Shown here piece after piece: positions 1 to 5,371 of a stretch of DNA of 21,175 nucleotides. Origin of the DNA: a virus. Location of the stretch: IMG/VR virus record IMGVR_UViG_3300042905_005706, positions 1 through 21,175 of that record. The stretch is one strand, 5' to 3'. The notes under the pieces are model-generated. The model had not been told where the DNA came from. It was given only the letters and a program-made list of their open reading frames with translations, and ran no database searches. Both the position numbers and the translations under genes were made by a program. How positions within the stretch are numbered: the stretch's first letter is position 1; the number at the start of each line of letters is the position of its first letter.

Positions 1-389
1 ATAGGAGTATCGGAGACGACGGGGCCTGAAGGCGGGCCGTCGGCGAGGGAGTGTGTGATAAGGCTTTCGAGGGAGGAGAGTTTCTCGAACTTTTCGCGGG
101 AGAGTTCTGCTGCTTCGAGTGCGAGGGCGTTCTTTATGTTGGAGTTGTCCATTTCGAGCTGCACCCGGGCGGCGGTAAGCATATCCTTCTCGGAGTATTT
201 GCCGTCGATATTCTCGATAATCTCCGCAACTCGCCGGGCTGTTACGCCCTTCTGTTCCGCCGACACCGGCCACCGCTCCCGTACAGACTTGCGAACAATC
301 GACAAAAACTCTCTTGCCGGAACTCCTTCTATTTGCCCCACTTGCAGTTCCCCCTTACCTCGAAATGCAGCAGCAAAATCTACCGCCAA
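1..389 (-). CDS. Phage protein, possibly terminase small subunit-like (3' end beyond window)
   Basis: The minus strand is open from 389 to the left window edge, about 129 codons, with no stop, so the C-terminus is missing. I place the start at the TTG at 389: an in-frame TGA lies just upstream, and AAAGG sits 8 nt before the TTG. The next start options are GTG or ATG codons further inside. The protein is charged and helical. A middle block RERWPVSAEQKG is followed by a helix with TAARVQLEMDNSNIK and a coiled-coil-like LSREKFEKLSSLES stretch. Helical repeats of this sort occur in small DNA-binding or terminase small-subunit-like proteins near the late genes of some phages, but I see no decisive motif. 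The repeat-rich non-coding stretch upstream would fit a packaging site, which is inference. The call of a real gene is fairly sure; the function is weak. Confidence 0.6.
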   Translation of the reverse strand, partial: MAVDFAAAFRGKGELQVGQIEGVPAREFLSIVRKSVRERWPVSAEQKGVTARRVAEIIENIDGKYSEKDMLTAARVQLEMDNSNIKNALALEAAELSREKFEKLSSLESLITHSLADGPPSGPVVSDTP

Positions 390-457
390 GTCTTGTACCT
401 TTTGTCAGGGTATGATACGCTAGGCGTGGGTTGGCCGGACTATGCGTACTACCACGC

Positions 458-473
458 GGTATTAACCAATACC
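458..473. repeat. GGTATT-N4-AATACC dyad
   Basis: Perfect 6-bp inverted repeat with a 4-bp spacer, GGTATTAACCAATACC, 69 bp upstream of the start of the leftmost gene. It belongs to a family of such dyads in this window (2917-2935, 3730-3747, 4034-4043, 5008-5034, 11634-11645). Confidence 0.5.
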
Positions 474-653
474 CTGTTTGCACTGTACCACGCTGCCCCG
501 TTTTCGAAAACCGTTGTAACGAAATTTTCACTTTGCCACTTCGAAAACGACTGTGCCCTGTACCCAGTTGTGCCGGCACAATCACCACCACCGAGGGGGT
601 GGGATTCAAAACCTGAGTGTGGTCAATATCCAGAAGGGGGTGGGGGCTCCATG

Positions 654-760
654 CCACTGGGTGTTCCTCCTGATGGTCAATCACCTTTCCAGTGGTGGTG
701 AAATGGTCGTGCTGCCTGTCGTGGGTCGGATGCCCTGCCACTGGGTTAACGGTCCAGTGG
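654..760. repeat. Cluster of four CCAGTGG heptamers in alternating orientation
   Basis: CCACTGG occurs at 654-660 and 738-744, and CCAGTGG at 689-695 and 754-760, forming two convergent pairs within 107 bp. The second pair encloses GTTAACGGT and extends into a longer imperfect stem with one bulged base. This could be an operator or packaging-site cluster; function unknown. Confidence 0.5.
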
Positions 761-801
761 GCAGGGTAAAGGAGAAAAGGGTTGTAGGCTGTCACATAGA
801 T

Positions 802-1128
802 TCAGCCTGGCAAGGGTAAGGGGTCTTTATCCTTAAGTGTTTTAAGAATGTTTCTAACGGTTATCATGCTTTGATATTTTGTTTTGATCGCATAAGAAAG
901 CGTGTCGTGCAAGTCACTACGGGTTTTCCAATCGAGTTTATGAGTGGCAGTGTTGTCGTGACTAATTGCGTTTGATGCGCCTATTATCACAAAGTGATAA
1001 CGAATTGCGCGTTCCGTCATCATCATAACTTGATCCATATTAGTTGATGTTGTTTGTCTGGTGTCAATTATCGACTCGATAATCTGTTTGCGGTACCGGT
1101 CTTTAATCATTTTCTTGTATCGTGTCAT
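802..1128 (-). CDS. Hypothetical phage protein, basic
   Basis: A 108-residue protein I do not recognise. The ATG at 1128 is preceded by GGAGAGG eight bases upstream, a good ribosome site. The protein is basic at the N-terminus (MTRYKKMIKDRYRKQ), contains MDQVMMMTERAIRYH and ends with KDKDPLPLPG. It is more A/T-rich in codons than its neighbours. It is transcribed as a single gene after a 195-bp leader region that holds a copy of the 19-bp upstream element (1190-1208) and three GGA triplets close to the start. It is the last gene before the gene-free stretch on its left. No catalytic motif, signal peptide or membrane segment is visible. Confidence 0.75.
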   Translation of the reverse strand: MTRYKKMIKDRYRKQIIESIIDTRQTTSTNMDQVMMMTERAIRYHFVIIGASNAISHDNTATHKLDWKTRSDLHDTLSYAIKTKYQSMITVRNILKTLKDKDPLPLPG

Positions 1129-1189
1129 CTGTCAGCCTCTCCGGCTTAGGGGTTTTGTTGTTTCCGGTGCCATTTGTTCCGGTGCACTT

Positions 1190-1208
1190 CTTACCGATAC
1201 TGTCAAGG
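1190..1208 (-). promoter_or_regulatory. 19-bp upstream element, copy 1
   Basis: On the plus strand CTTACCGATACTGTCAAGG; on the transcribed strand this gives TTGACA followed by TATCGGTAAG. It lies 62 bp upstream of the ATG at 1128. It shares an extended match with the copy at 2899, including the following TGCACCGGA. Confidence 0.65.
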
Positions 1209-1264
1209 CTTCGCGGGTTCCTGTCGTTCCGCGTTCCTGCCTGCCTGGGGTTGCGCGTATGTTA

Positions 1265-1290
1265 GCCCGGGTGCGTGTGTGCATCCGGGC
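1265..1290. other. Hairpin in leader region
   Basis: GCCCGGGTGC faces GCATCCGGGC around a 6-base GTGTGT loop (ten pairs with one wobble). It lies between two minus-strand genes. On the minus strand no T-run follows, so it is not a normal intrinsic terminator. A similar hairpin sits in the sister intergenic region at 2974-2992. Confidence 0.5.
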
Positions 1291-1307
1291 GCGTATATGC
1301 AAAAAAA

Positions 1308-1334
1308 GAGCAAAAAAGATTTTTCAATCTTCTC
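1308..1334 (-). terminator. Weak intrinsic terminator
   Basis: On the minus strand AAGATT, loop GAAA, AATCTT is followed by a run of T, overlapping the last codons of the gene ending at 1324. The stem is short and A/T-only, so termination would be weak. Confidence 0.35.
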
Positions 1335-1662
1335 CGATTGCTGCCAAAACTGCGCGGCGGGCGCGGGTTCGGATTGTCTCGGCCGCGTCTCGTGCGTCCT
1401 GGATTATCTGCGCGGCGTGTCGTTTTGCGCGTTCGATCTCGTCATTTTTCTCCTTTATCTTGCGTTGCTCCCACTGTGTTACTTCGTCAATGCGCTCTTT
1501 GCAAAGTGTTGTCATTGCTTCGAAGGATATCGGAAAAATATCCTGGCGTATCATTTCTTCCAGATACGGTATCTGGTCGGCTATGTAGGGCCCTAAGTAC
1601 GAATTGGGCCCTAATTGCTGCGCTGCTGTTCTCAGAATTTCTATCTCTTCTGCTTTCGTCAT
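1324..1662 (-). CDS. Hypothetical phage protein with C-terminal coiled coil
   Basis: A 112-residue protein. The ATG at 1662 is chosen because AAAGGGAAC lies just upstream; an upstream GTG would add seven residues. The N-terminal half reads LGPNSYLGPYIADQIPYLEEM, a compact helical region. The C-terminal half (about residues 60-110) is a continuous charged helix rich in E, K, R and A, likely a coiled coil ending RARRAVLAAIGED. It lies 14 bp downstream of the small zinc-site-like gene and probably shares its transcript. I do not recognise a family with confidence. Confidence 0.75.
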   Translation of the reverse strand: MTKAEEIEILRTAAQQLGPNSYLGPYIADQIPYLEEMIRQDIFPISFEAMTTLCKERIDEVTQWEQRKIKEKNDEIERAKRHAAQIIQDARDAAETIRTRARRAVLAAIGED

Positions 1663-1676
1663 CGTCGTTCCCTTTC

Positions 1677-1874
1677 TCACCAATTAGAGTCCGGCATATT
1701 CCAAGCTCGGGAAAATGCTCGGGCTCTCTCAAGCTCAAACTCGGTTTTGTAAAGTGTCGAGTCCTGGCAATATGCGGCGCGTCTGCGCTTGTCGTAGAAA
1801 ATCGGATCGCCTTTTTTTATCGGCTTATTCGTTTCGGCGCATGTTCCGCCGAATTTTGCAGTCATAAAATACAT
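1677..1874 (-). CDS. Small protein with possible Cys metal-binding fold
   Basis: A 65-residue protein. The ATG at 1874 has AAGGAG eight bases upstream; a GTG three codons earlier is possible but would bury that site. The pattern FGGTCAETNKPIKKGDPIFYD, then RRAAYCQD, resembles small phage and bacterial proteins in which a cysteine pair and a 'KGDPIxYD' turn form a zinc-finger-like unit that signals nucleic-acid or protein binding. Only two cysteines are visible here, so metal binding is uncertain. It is followed closely by the coiled-coil gene and preceded 13 bp away by another small gene, suggesting one operon from 2395 down to 1324. Confidence 0.75.
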   Translation of the reverse strand: MYFMTAKFGGTCAETNKPIKKGDPIFYDKRRRAAYCQDSTLYKTEFELERARAFSRAWNMPDSNW

Positions 1875-1886
1875 TTTCAGCACTCC

Positions 1887-2117
1887 TTATTTCAGGGGTA
1901 AAACGCGGCGGTTCTGTCTTAATGCTTGAATGTTCAGCCGCATATAATATTTGTCCTGCTCAATGCTTTGAACGTAGTCGCGCAGTCGCCGGTAGTTCAA
2001 GCGGGTTTCGGACATTGAAAAATAGCAATGAATATGCGCGTCGATCCAGTTTCTGCACTCGCGGATATTTCCGCGCAGTCTGGCTATCTCTGAAAGATAG
2101 TATTCGTCCTCTTGCAT
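1887..2117 (-). CDS. Hypothetical small helical protein
   Basis: A 76-residue protein of unknown function. I prefer the ATG at 2117 because AGAGGG lies six bases upstream. An ATG at 2132, overlapping the stop of the upstream gene as ATGA, would add five residues and would be translationally coupled. The sequence is tyrosine- and arginine-rich (SEIARLRGNIRECRNWIDAH, then RRLRDYVQSIEQDKYYMRL), predicted all-helical, with no membrane segment. It is in the middle of a four-gene run of tiny genes. Confidence 0.7.
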   Translation of the reverse strand: MQEDEYYLSEIARLRGNIRECRNWIDAHIHCYFSMSETRLNYRRLRDYVQSIEQDKYYMRLNIQALRQNRRVLPLK

Positions 2118-2128
2118 GTTATTCCCTC

Positions 2129-2395
2129 TCATCCTGGCAAGTTGTATGAAGGTGTCAGTTTAGCGCGTTCGATTGCTCGCCGGTGTTGTGTTTTATCGTT
2201 TTGATAGTGTTCTCTTTGTTCTGCTGCGGCTAGGGTTTCCCCCTCTGTGTCGTACCATATCGCGTTCTTGCGGTGCATCCTCATTAATGATCTCGCGTGG
2301 CTGGCGTATATTTGCCATAAAACGCGCTTTTCTGTTGTTTGGTTGTGCAAGTGAATCAAAACGATTCTGACTTTCTCACGTTTCCAGCGTGTCAT
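2129..2395 (-). CDS. Hypothetical small basic protein
   Basis: An 88-residue, strongly basic protein beginning MTRWKREKVRIVLIHLHNQ and containing several Arg and His residues; possibly nucleic-acid binding, but no known motif is visible. The ATG at 2395 has AAAGGAAC about ten bases upstream. The stop overlaps a possible start of the next gene. It is the first gene of the 2395-1324 run; upstream (2396-2456) is a short GC-rich spacer without a copy of the 19-bp element. Confidence 0.7.
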   Translation of the reverse strand: MTRWKREKVRIVLIHLHNQTTEKRVLWQIYASHARSLMRMHRKNAIWYDTEGETLAAAEQREHYQNDKTQHRRAIERAKLTPSYNLPG

Positions 2396-2456
2396 ATATC
2401 AAGTTCCTTTCTGGGGCCCTTGCGGACCCTCCGGGGTTGTGTGTGTTGGGGTTGGG

Positions 2457-2849
2457 TTATCCTGGGAAAAACTGGCTGCAATATCGTTCTATTGCTTCGT
2501 CTTCTTCCGTGGTTGTGTCATAGAAATCAATCCAGCCGGTTCCCCAATCTTGATATTGCAATCTACAATCTGTAGGACTGTCGCAATTATCAAACTTGCC
2601 TAAAATGCGCACTGCTGGGCCGCCGGTGCATAACAAAATATAAAACTCTTCGCGTTTTAAATCTTCGCCTGGATTTGTCCAGCCCGATCTAATCTGAATC
2701 TCCAGCGCGTCCTCCTGAATTGCTTCTGTGGCTTCGTCGTGCTTTTTCCAACTGCCGGACTCTTCTGCATCGGTTAAAGCTGCAATCAGTTCTACGATGC
2801 TATCAAGCTGGGCGCGGGCTTGGTCTTTTGCGTGGTTTGTCTCGGTCAT
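2457..2849 (-). CDS. Hypothetical acidic phage protein
   Basis: A 130-residue acidic protein. The ATG at 2849 follows an excellent GGAGGTAA ribosome site. The N-terminal 50 residues look helical (QLDSIVELIAALTDAEESG); the C-terminal part is a beta-rich domain with FYILLCTGGPAVRILGKFD and WGTGWIDFYDTTTEEDEA. I have seen similar 'VRI.G..D......LQYQDWGT.W' proteins among phage accessory genes, but assign no function. Its 185-bp leader holds a 19-bp element (2899-2918), a perfect dyad (2917-2935) and GGA triplets. It appears to be a single-gene unit. Confidence 0.78.
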   Translation of the reverse strand: MTETNHAKDQARAQLDSIVELIAALTDAEESGSWKKHDEATEAIQEDALEIQIRSGWTNPGEDLKREEFYILLCTGGPAVRILGKFDNCDSPTDCRLQYQDWGTGWIDFYDTTTEEDEAIERYCSQFFPG

Positions 2850-2898
2850 TGTATTACCTCCGTTTATGGTTGCCGGGCGTTGTTGCTCCGGTGCATGT

Positions 2899-2918
2899 CT
2901 TACCGATATTGTCAAAGG
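2899..2918 (-). promoter_or_regulatory. 19-bp upstream element, copy 2
   Basis: Plus strand CTTACCGATATTGTCAAAGG; the transcribed strand has TTGACAATATCGGTAAG. It lies 50 bp upstream of the ATG at 2849 and overlaps the GGTATTAAC dyad by two bases. It has one extra A compared with the other copies. Confidence 0.65.
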
Positions 2919-2935
2919 TATTAACTGTTAATACC
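2917..2935. repeat. Perfect 19-bp palindrome, likely operator
   Basis: GGTATTAAC T GTTAATACC: two 9-bp arms around one central base, directly abutting the 19-bp upstream element. Perfect symmetry and position suggest a dimeric regulator site. The regulator is not identified. Confidence 0.6.
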
Positions 2936-2973
2936 TGGGGCACTATGAAACGAGAGCGGGCGGGATGTGCCTA

Positions 2974-2992
2974 CCCGTGCGATATGCACGGG
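2974..2992. other. Hairpin CCCGTGC/GCACGGG
   Basis: Perfect 7-bp stem with loop GATAT between the genes ending at 3035 and starting at 2849. On the minus strand it lies after a T-rich stretch rather than before one, so it is not a standard terminator. It is the counterpart of the hairpin at 1265-1290. Confidence 0.5.
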
Positions 2993-3034
2993 CGGCGCGT
3001 GTATATAAAAGAGGAAAAAGAGAAAAGGGGAAAA

Positions 3035-3316
3035 TCAGGCGGGCGGTGTTGTGGCTTTGTCAATAGCGTCTAAGGCCTGTTTTAATGCCGGTTCTTCCCA
3101 GATCATGCCGTTGGCATTTGCTTCTTTTACAAGAAAACGCAATGCTGCCAACAAATCCGGCGCGGCTGCAATCAGTCGTGCGTCTGCATCTGTGGCGACA
3201 AAACGCGCAACAGTCGATGCCTTGTCGTAAAAACTACCACGCCAAACACTGCGGCTAAGACGGTTTTCATATTCCGGGCCAACTTGCCAAGGCCCTGGGG
3301 TATAGTTCGCACTCAT
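3035..3316 (-). CDS. Conserved phage protein of the TPGPW / DARLIAAAPDLLAAL type
   Basis: A 93-residue protein. It begins MSANYTPGPWQVG, and about residues 44-62 read DADARLIAAAPDLLAALRF. These two motifs are typical of a widespread family of small early proteins in temperate phages whose role is not known. The ATG at 3316 has AAAGG nine bases upstream. A 19-bp element lies 76 bp upstream (3392-3410), inside the 3' end of the neighbouring gene. The C-terminal part is helical (ALKQALDAIDKATTPPA). Family recognition is from the motifs only. Confidence 0.85.
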   Translation of the reverse strand: MSANYTPGPWQVGPEYENRLSRSVWRGSFYDKASTVARFVATDADARLIAAAPDLLAALRFLVKEANANGMIWEEPALKQALDAIDKATTPPA

Positions 3317-3375
3317 TTACTTGACCTTTCGTTGAAGTGTGGGCGGAATGAACCACCCACAAGTGATTGTTGTTG

Positions 3376-3705
3376 TTAAACCGACAATACGCTTGCCGAC
3401 TCTGCCGAGACCTCTTCAGGCACAGGCGGCACATATGGCACATCAAACTCATACCAATGTTCTGTTCTGGCGCAGGTATTGCTTACCCGTTCCGTGCGGT
3501 AGCACACCTGATAACACTCTCCATGAAAAAGAAGAAATTCTGGTCGATTGCGCGGTTGCAAATGAGAGCGAAGAATCTCGACAAGCTCTGTCTGCACTGC
3601 TTGAAGCTGCGAGTAATAAGGCTCTGTAAATTTGTTTCTCGATGCGGTTCGCAAAGCTACATCGTAACCTGACAACAACTCGCCGATCTTTTCTGCTAAG
3701 GTCAT
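3376..3705 (-). CDS. Hypothetical phage protein
   Basis: A 109-residue protein. ATG at 3705 with AGGAGA well placed upstream. The N-terminal half is helical (MTLAEKIGELLSGYDVALR, then LQAVQTELVEILRSHLQ); the middle has FLLFHGECYQVCYRTERV, a likely beta hairpin. The last residues, ESASVLSV, are encoded by the 19-bp upstream element of the next gene, so the C-terminus may be shaped by a DNA signal rather than by protein function; the next gene upstream ends in SASRLSV for the same reason. No function is assigned. Confidence 0.72.
   Translation of the reverse strand: MTLAEKIGELLSGYDVALRTASRNKFTEPYYSQLQAVQTELVEILRSHLQPRNRPEFLLFHGECYQVCYRTERVSNTCARTEHWYEFDVPYVPPVPEEVSAESASVLSV
3392..3410 (-). promoter_or_regulatory. 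19-bp upstream element, copy 3
   Basis: Plus strand CTTGCCGACTCTGCCGAGA, 76 bp upstream of the ATG at 3316 and inside the 3' end of the upstream gene. The TGCCGA hexamer is repeated with a 9-bp period. Confidence 0.65.
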
Positions 3706-3729
3706 CTGACTGTCTCCTGTTAGGATACT

Positions 3730-3747
3730 GGTATCTACCGTTAATAC
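3730..3747. repeat. Degenerate GGTAT/AATAC dyad
   Basis: GGTAT and AATAC arms with an 8-bp centre, 25 bp upstream of the ATG at 3705. A weaker member of the GGTATT/AATACC family. Confidence 0.35.
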
Positions 3748-3753
3748 TGCTAC

Positions 3754-4014
3754 TCAAACTGACAACCGACTTGCCGATCCTGCTGAGGCTTGGGCGTCTG
3801 GATGATCCCAGCCCAACGACTCAATCAGTTCGATCTTCTCCGCGATCTCCTGGCCTTCTGCTGCCTGCTCGCACGCTGAGAAAGGAAGAAGGAAGGATTC
3901 ATGAGAAGAAAGAAAAGAATCAATCTCTGTCTCTCTTGACTGCAAAGCCAGCAAAAGCGGGCCGCGGTCGAGTTCGTGCATCTGCCTTATTTCCTGCAAG
4001 CTGGGCCACTGCAT
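3754..4014 (-). CDS. Hypothetical phage protein
   Basis: An 86-residue acidic protein. ATG at 4014 with AAGGGT seven bases upstream. Mostly helical: LDRGPLLLALQSRETEIDSF, a hydrophobic turn FLLPFSACEQAAEG, then EIAEKIELIESLGWDHPD. The end, SAGSASRLSV, is encoded by the 19-bp element. A GGTTAATACC half-dyad lies 20 bp upstream of the start and an intrinsic terminator of the preceding gene lies at 4046-4073, so the gene probably has its own promoter in a 56-bp gap or is fed by read-through. Function unknown. Confidence 0.7.
   Translation of the reverse strand: MQWPSLQEIRQMHELDRGPLLLALQSRETEIDSFLSSHESFLLPFSACEQAAEGQEIAEKIELIESLGWDHPDAQASAGSASRLSV
3770..3788 (-). promoter_or_regulatory. 19-bp upstream element, copy 4
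   Basis: Plus strand CTTGCCGATCCTGCTGAGG, 65 bp upstream of the ATG at 3705, within the last codons of the upstream gene. After the element a TTGTC-GTTT-like sequence follows, shared with copy 3. Confidence 0.65.
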
Positions 4015-4033
4015 GTTTTACCCTTTTTGTTCT

Positions 4034-4043
4034 GGTTAATACC
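4034..4043. repeat. GGTTAATACC site
   Basis: A single copy of the GTTAATACC arm seen in the dyad family, 20 bp upstream of the start at 4014. Confidence 0.35.
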
Positions 4044-4045
4044 GG

Positions 4046-4073
4046 GGATTAAATGAGGGGGAATGCCCCCTCA
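4046..4073 (-). terminator. Intrinsic terminator
   Basis: On the minus strand TGAGGGGG, loop CATT, CCCCCTCA, then TTTAA. Perfect 8-bp GC-rich stem that includes the TGA stop of the gene ending at 4071. The T-run is short, so strength is uncertain. Confidence 0.6.
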
Positions 4074-4370
4074 CGCGCACTCGTCGCATTCTAAAACAGC
4101 CGTGTCTTCTTGCACTCTGCCGCAGGTACGACAACGAGGTTCTGGATCGTTCTCGCAGATTGGCTCGGGTTCACCTGGTTCTACTTCTTCCCATTCAGTT
4201 GCGTAAAGGTGGTCTAATGTATCGCCATTCACGCGACGAATTGAATCTGAGAAGAGCGATTCTCCGATCGAAACAGCTTCCTCCCTGCTTTCTGCTCTAA
4301 CGTGGCCGCAATGTTCTTCCTTGTGACCGTAAGCGTTAGATGTCACAAACACGTTGTAAATCTTGATCAT
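4071..4370 (-). CDS. Small protein with C-terminal zinc ribbon
   Basis: A 99-residue protein. The ATG at 4370 has AGGAGAG a few bases upstream. The N-terminal 50 residues form a beta-alpha unit (MIKIYNVFVTSNAYGH, then AESREEAVSIGESLF) of the kind seen in small phage proteins that modify or bind partners. The C-terminus has CRTCGR at about residues 80-85 and CDEC at 95-98, two CxxC pairs that would bind one zinc ion. A zinc ribbon suggests nucleic-acid or protein contact. A 19-bp element lies 46 bp upstream and an intrinsic terminator ends the gene, so this is a clear single-gene unit. Confidence 0.75.
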   Translation of the reverse strand: MIKIYNVFVTSNAYGHKEEHCGHVRAESREEAVSIGESLFSDSIRRVNGDTLDHLYATEWEEVEPGEPEPICENDPEPRCRTCGRVQEDTAVLECDECA

Positions 4371-4415
4371 TTCTCTCTCCTGCGTCTTGGGGTTTGTTGT
4401 TCAGTCAACGTCCCT

Positions 4416-4434
4416 CTTGCCGAACATGCCGAGG
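4416..4434 (-). promoter_or_regulatory. 19-bp upstream element, copy 5
   Basis: Plus strand CTTGCCGAACATGCCGAGG, 46 bp upstream of the ATG at 4370, the shortest spacing in the set. The direct repeat TGCCGA with 9-bp period is perfect here. It sits in the gap between genes, so its conservation is not due to coding. Confidence 0.7.
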
Positions 4435-4436
4435 TG

Positions 4437-4790
4437 TTAATCCTCTTCTTTGTATCGTTTAATCCACGGGTGAATCTCTTTCTCTTTGAACTTCGCAAAC
4501 CTGGGCAGAAACTTGTCGTAGTTCAAAGAAAAAGGTTTCAAATGGTAGCAGTAGGCATCGAGAAAGTTAAAAACAAAAGATTCGAGCGAACGAATCTCCT
4601 GCTTAAATGTTCCTTTGCCATCATTTCGTGGCAGAGTAATAACAAGCCTGGGCCTGTTGTTTGTTACCGTGACAGCAGCAGGAACCTCGAATCGCTTGCA
4701 GACATATTGCCAGCGTTCCAAGTCTTCCGGTTTGATCCCGTAATATCGCGGATCTTCGTCCGAAGGTATATTTTCGCGTTCCATGTTCAT
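4437..4790 (-). CDS. Hypothetical phage protein
   Basis: A 117-residue protein. The ATG at 4790 overlaps the stop of the upstream gene as ATGA and has GGAAACGGA before it, so translation is coupled; a second ATG at 4784 is possible. Features are YYGIKPEDLERWQYVCKRF (helical), AAVTVTNNRPRLVITLPR (beta hairpin), then a helical FVFNFLDAYCYHLKPF and a basic tail FAKFKEKEIHPWIKRYKEED. Partner of a ribbon-helix-helix-like gene in a two-gene operon. No known family recognised. Confidence 0.72.
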   Translation of the reverse strand: MNMERENIPSDEDPRYYGIKPEDLERWQYVCKRFEVPAAVTVTNNRPRLVITLPRNDGKGTFKQEIRSLESFVFNFLDAYCYHLKPFSLNYDKFLPRFAKFKEKEIHPWIKRYKEED

Positions 4791-4993
4791 TCCGTTTCCG
4801 GTGGCCAACGACGCGGCGGCGTTCTCAGGCTGTGTTTTTTCGCATATTCGTTGCAACACAACTCTAAAAACTCGGAAATAGAAAGGCCCGAGTCCGCTGC
4901 CAAACAGCGGAGCCAGTGCCTGTATTCGTTGCTCGTGCGGAACACAACCTGCATAGTGGCGTATTCTCGCACCTTTTTCTTAGGTGTCGGCAT
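4787..4993 (-). CDS. Ribbon-helix-helix-like small DNA-binding protein
   Basis: A 68-residue protein. ATG at 4993 with a perfect AGGAGG nearby. The core MQVVFRTSNEYRHWLRCLA, followed by LSISEFLELCCNEYAKK, fits the beta strand, helix A, turn, helix B order of ribbon-helix-helix proteins; 'RTSNEYRHWLRxLA' is common among phage proteins of this kind. A proline- and arginine-rich tail follows. It could be a repressor of its own operon: an inverted repeat (5008-5034) lies 15 bp upstream of its start. DNA binding is inferred, not shown. Confidence 0.75.
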   Translation of the reverse strand: MPTPKKKVREYATMQVVFRTSNEYRHWLRCLAADSGLSISEFLELCCNEYAKKHSLRTPPRRWPPETE

Positions 4994-5007
4994 AGTATCC
5001 TCCTGCC

Positions 5008-5034
5008 ATCCTGTATTGCCCGTTAATACAGGAT
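5008..5034. promoter_or_regulatory. 10-bp inverted repeat, likely operator
   Basis: ATCCTGTATT, 7-bp spacer, AATACAGGAT. Perfect arms just upstream of the ribbon-helix-helix-like gene. It contains GTTAATAC, linking it to the dyad family. It also lies downstream of ssb, so a transcript hairpin or terminator role is possible, but no T-run follows. Confidence 0.5.
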
Positions 5035-5053
5035 AGCAGAAAAGAAAGAGGGA

Positions 5054-5371
5054 TCAATAGGGCGGTTCGTTGTCGTCAGCGTAGTTGACTCCGGCGGCCG
5101 GCGCGAAGATCTCGACCGTGAGCGCGAACAAAGTCAGGTTGCAATAGCCTTTGTCGTTGATCCGCCCGCCGATCGCACCTTGCACGCAAACCGCATCGTT
5201 GGGCCTGATCTTCTGGAAGTCTTCCGACTTGCCCAGCACTTCGATCGGCTCAGTGCGGTTGGCCTTGCTATTGTGGCTATCCAGAACCACCTTGTAATAG
5301 CTGCCCTGGCCGACTGGAGTGGCCGCGTGACGAGCAATGCCGGAGATGGCGAACGTGTTAATTGCTGACAT
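5054..5371 (-). CDS. ssb: Single-stranded DNA-binding protein (SSB-like)
   Basis: A 105-residue protein, shorter than cellular SSB (about 160-180). It begins MSAINTFAISGIARHAATP, followed by GSYYKVVLDSHN, an OB-fold start, then VLGKSEDFQKIRPNDAVCVQGAIGGRI and YCNLTLFALTVEIFAP, matching the strands in which SSB has '...GDxVxVxGxL' and '...LxAxxIxxL'. The C-terminus DDNEPPY resembles the acidic SSB tail (DDDIPF) that binds replication and repair enzymes. The ATG at 5371 overlaps the exonuclease stop, so the two are translationally coupled. It would coat ssDNA during phage replication and recombination. Confidence 0.8.
   Translation of the reverse strand: MSAINTFAISGIARHAATPVGQGSYYKVVLDSHNSKANRTEPIEVLGKSEDFQKIRPNDAVCVQGAIGGRINDKGYCNLTLFALTVEIFAPAAGVNYADDNEPPY

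Larger units (their letters stand above)
390..801. other. Gene-free, repeat-rich intergenic region
   Basis: No convincing gene is present. The readable frames have unnatural composition and no ribosome site. The stretch contains a GGTATT/AATACC dyad at 458-473, four copies of the heptamer CCAGTGG or its complement at 654-660, 689-695, 738-744 and 754-760, and two similar GGTCAAT boxes near 621 and 675. The last heptamer pair lies in a strong hairpin, CCCTGCC-ACTGG facing CCAGTGGGCAGGG, at about 733-764. It may be a late-gene control region or a packaging site; the sequence alone does not decide. Confidence 0.55.

Noticed and set aside
51-701. Long plus-strand frames at the left end
   Set aside because: They mirror the minus-strand gene at 1-389 and then run through repeat-rich non-coding DNA; Gly-, Cys- or Ser-rich composition is typical of antisense shadows.
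355-795. 146-codon minus-strand frame in the left intergenic region
   Set aside because: No ribosome site, composition unlike real proteins here (His- and Pro-rich), and it runs over the start of the better-supported gene 1-389 in another frame.
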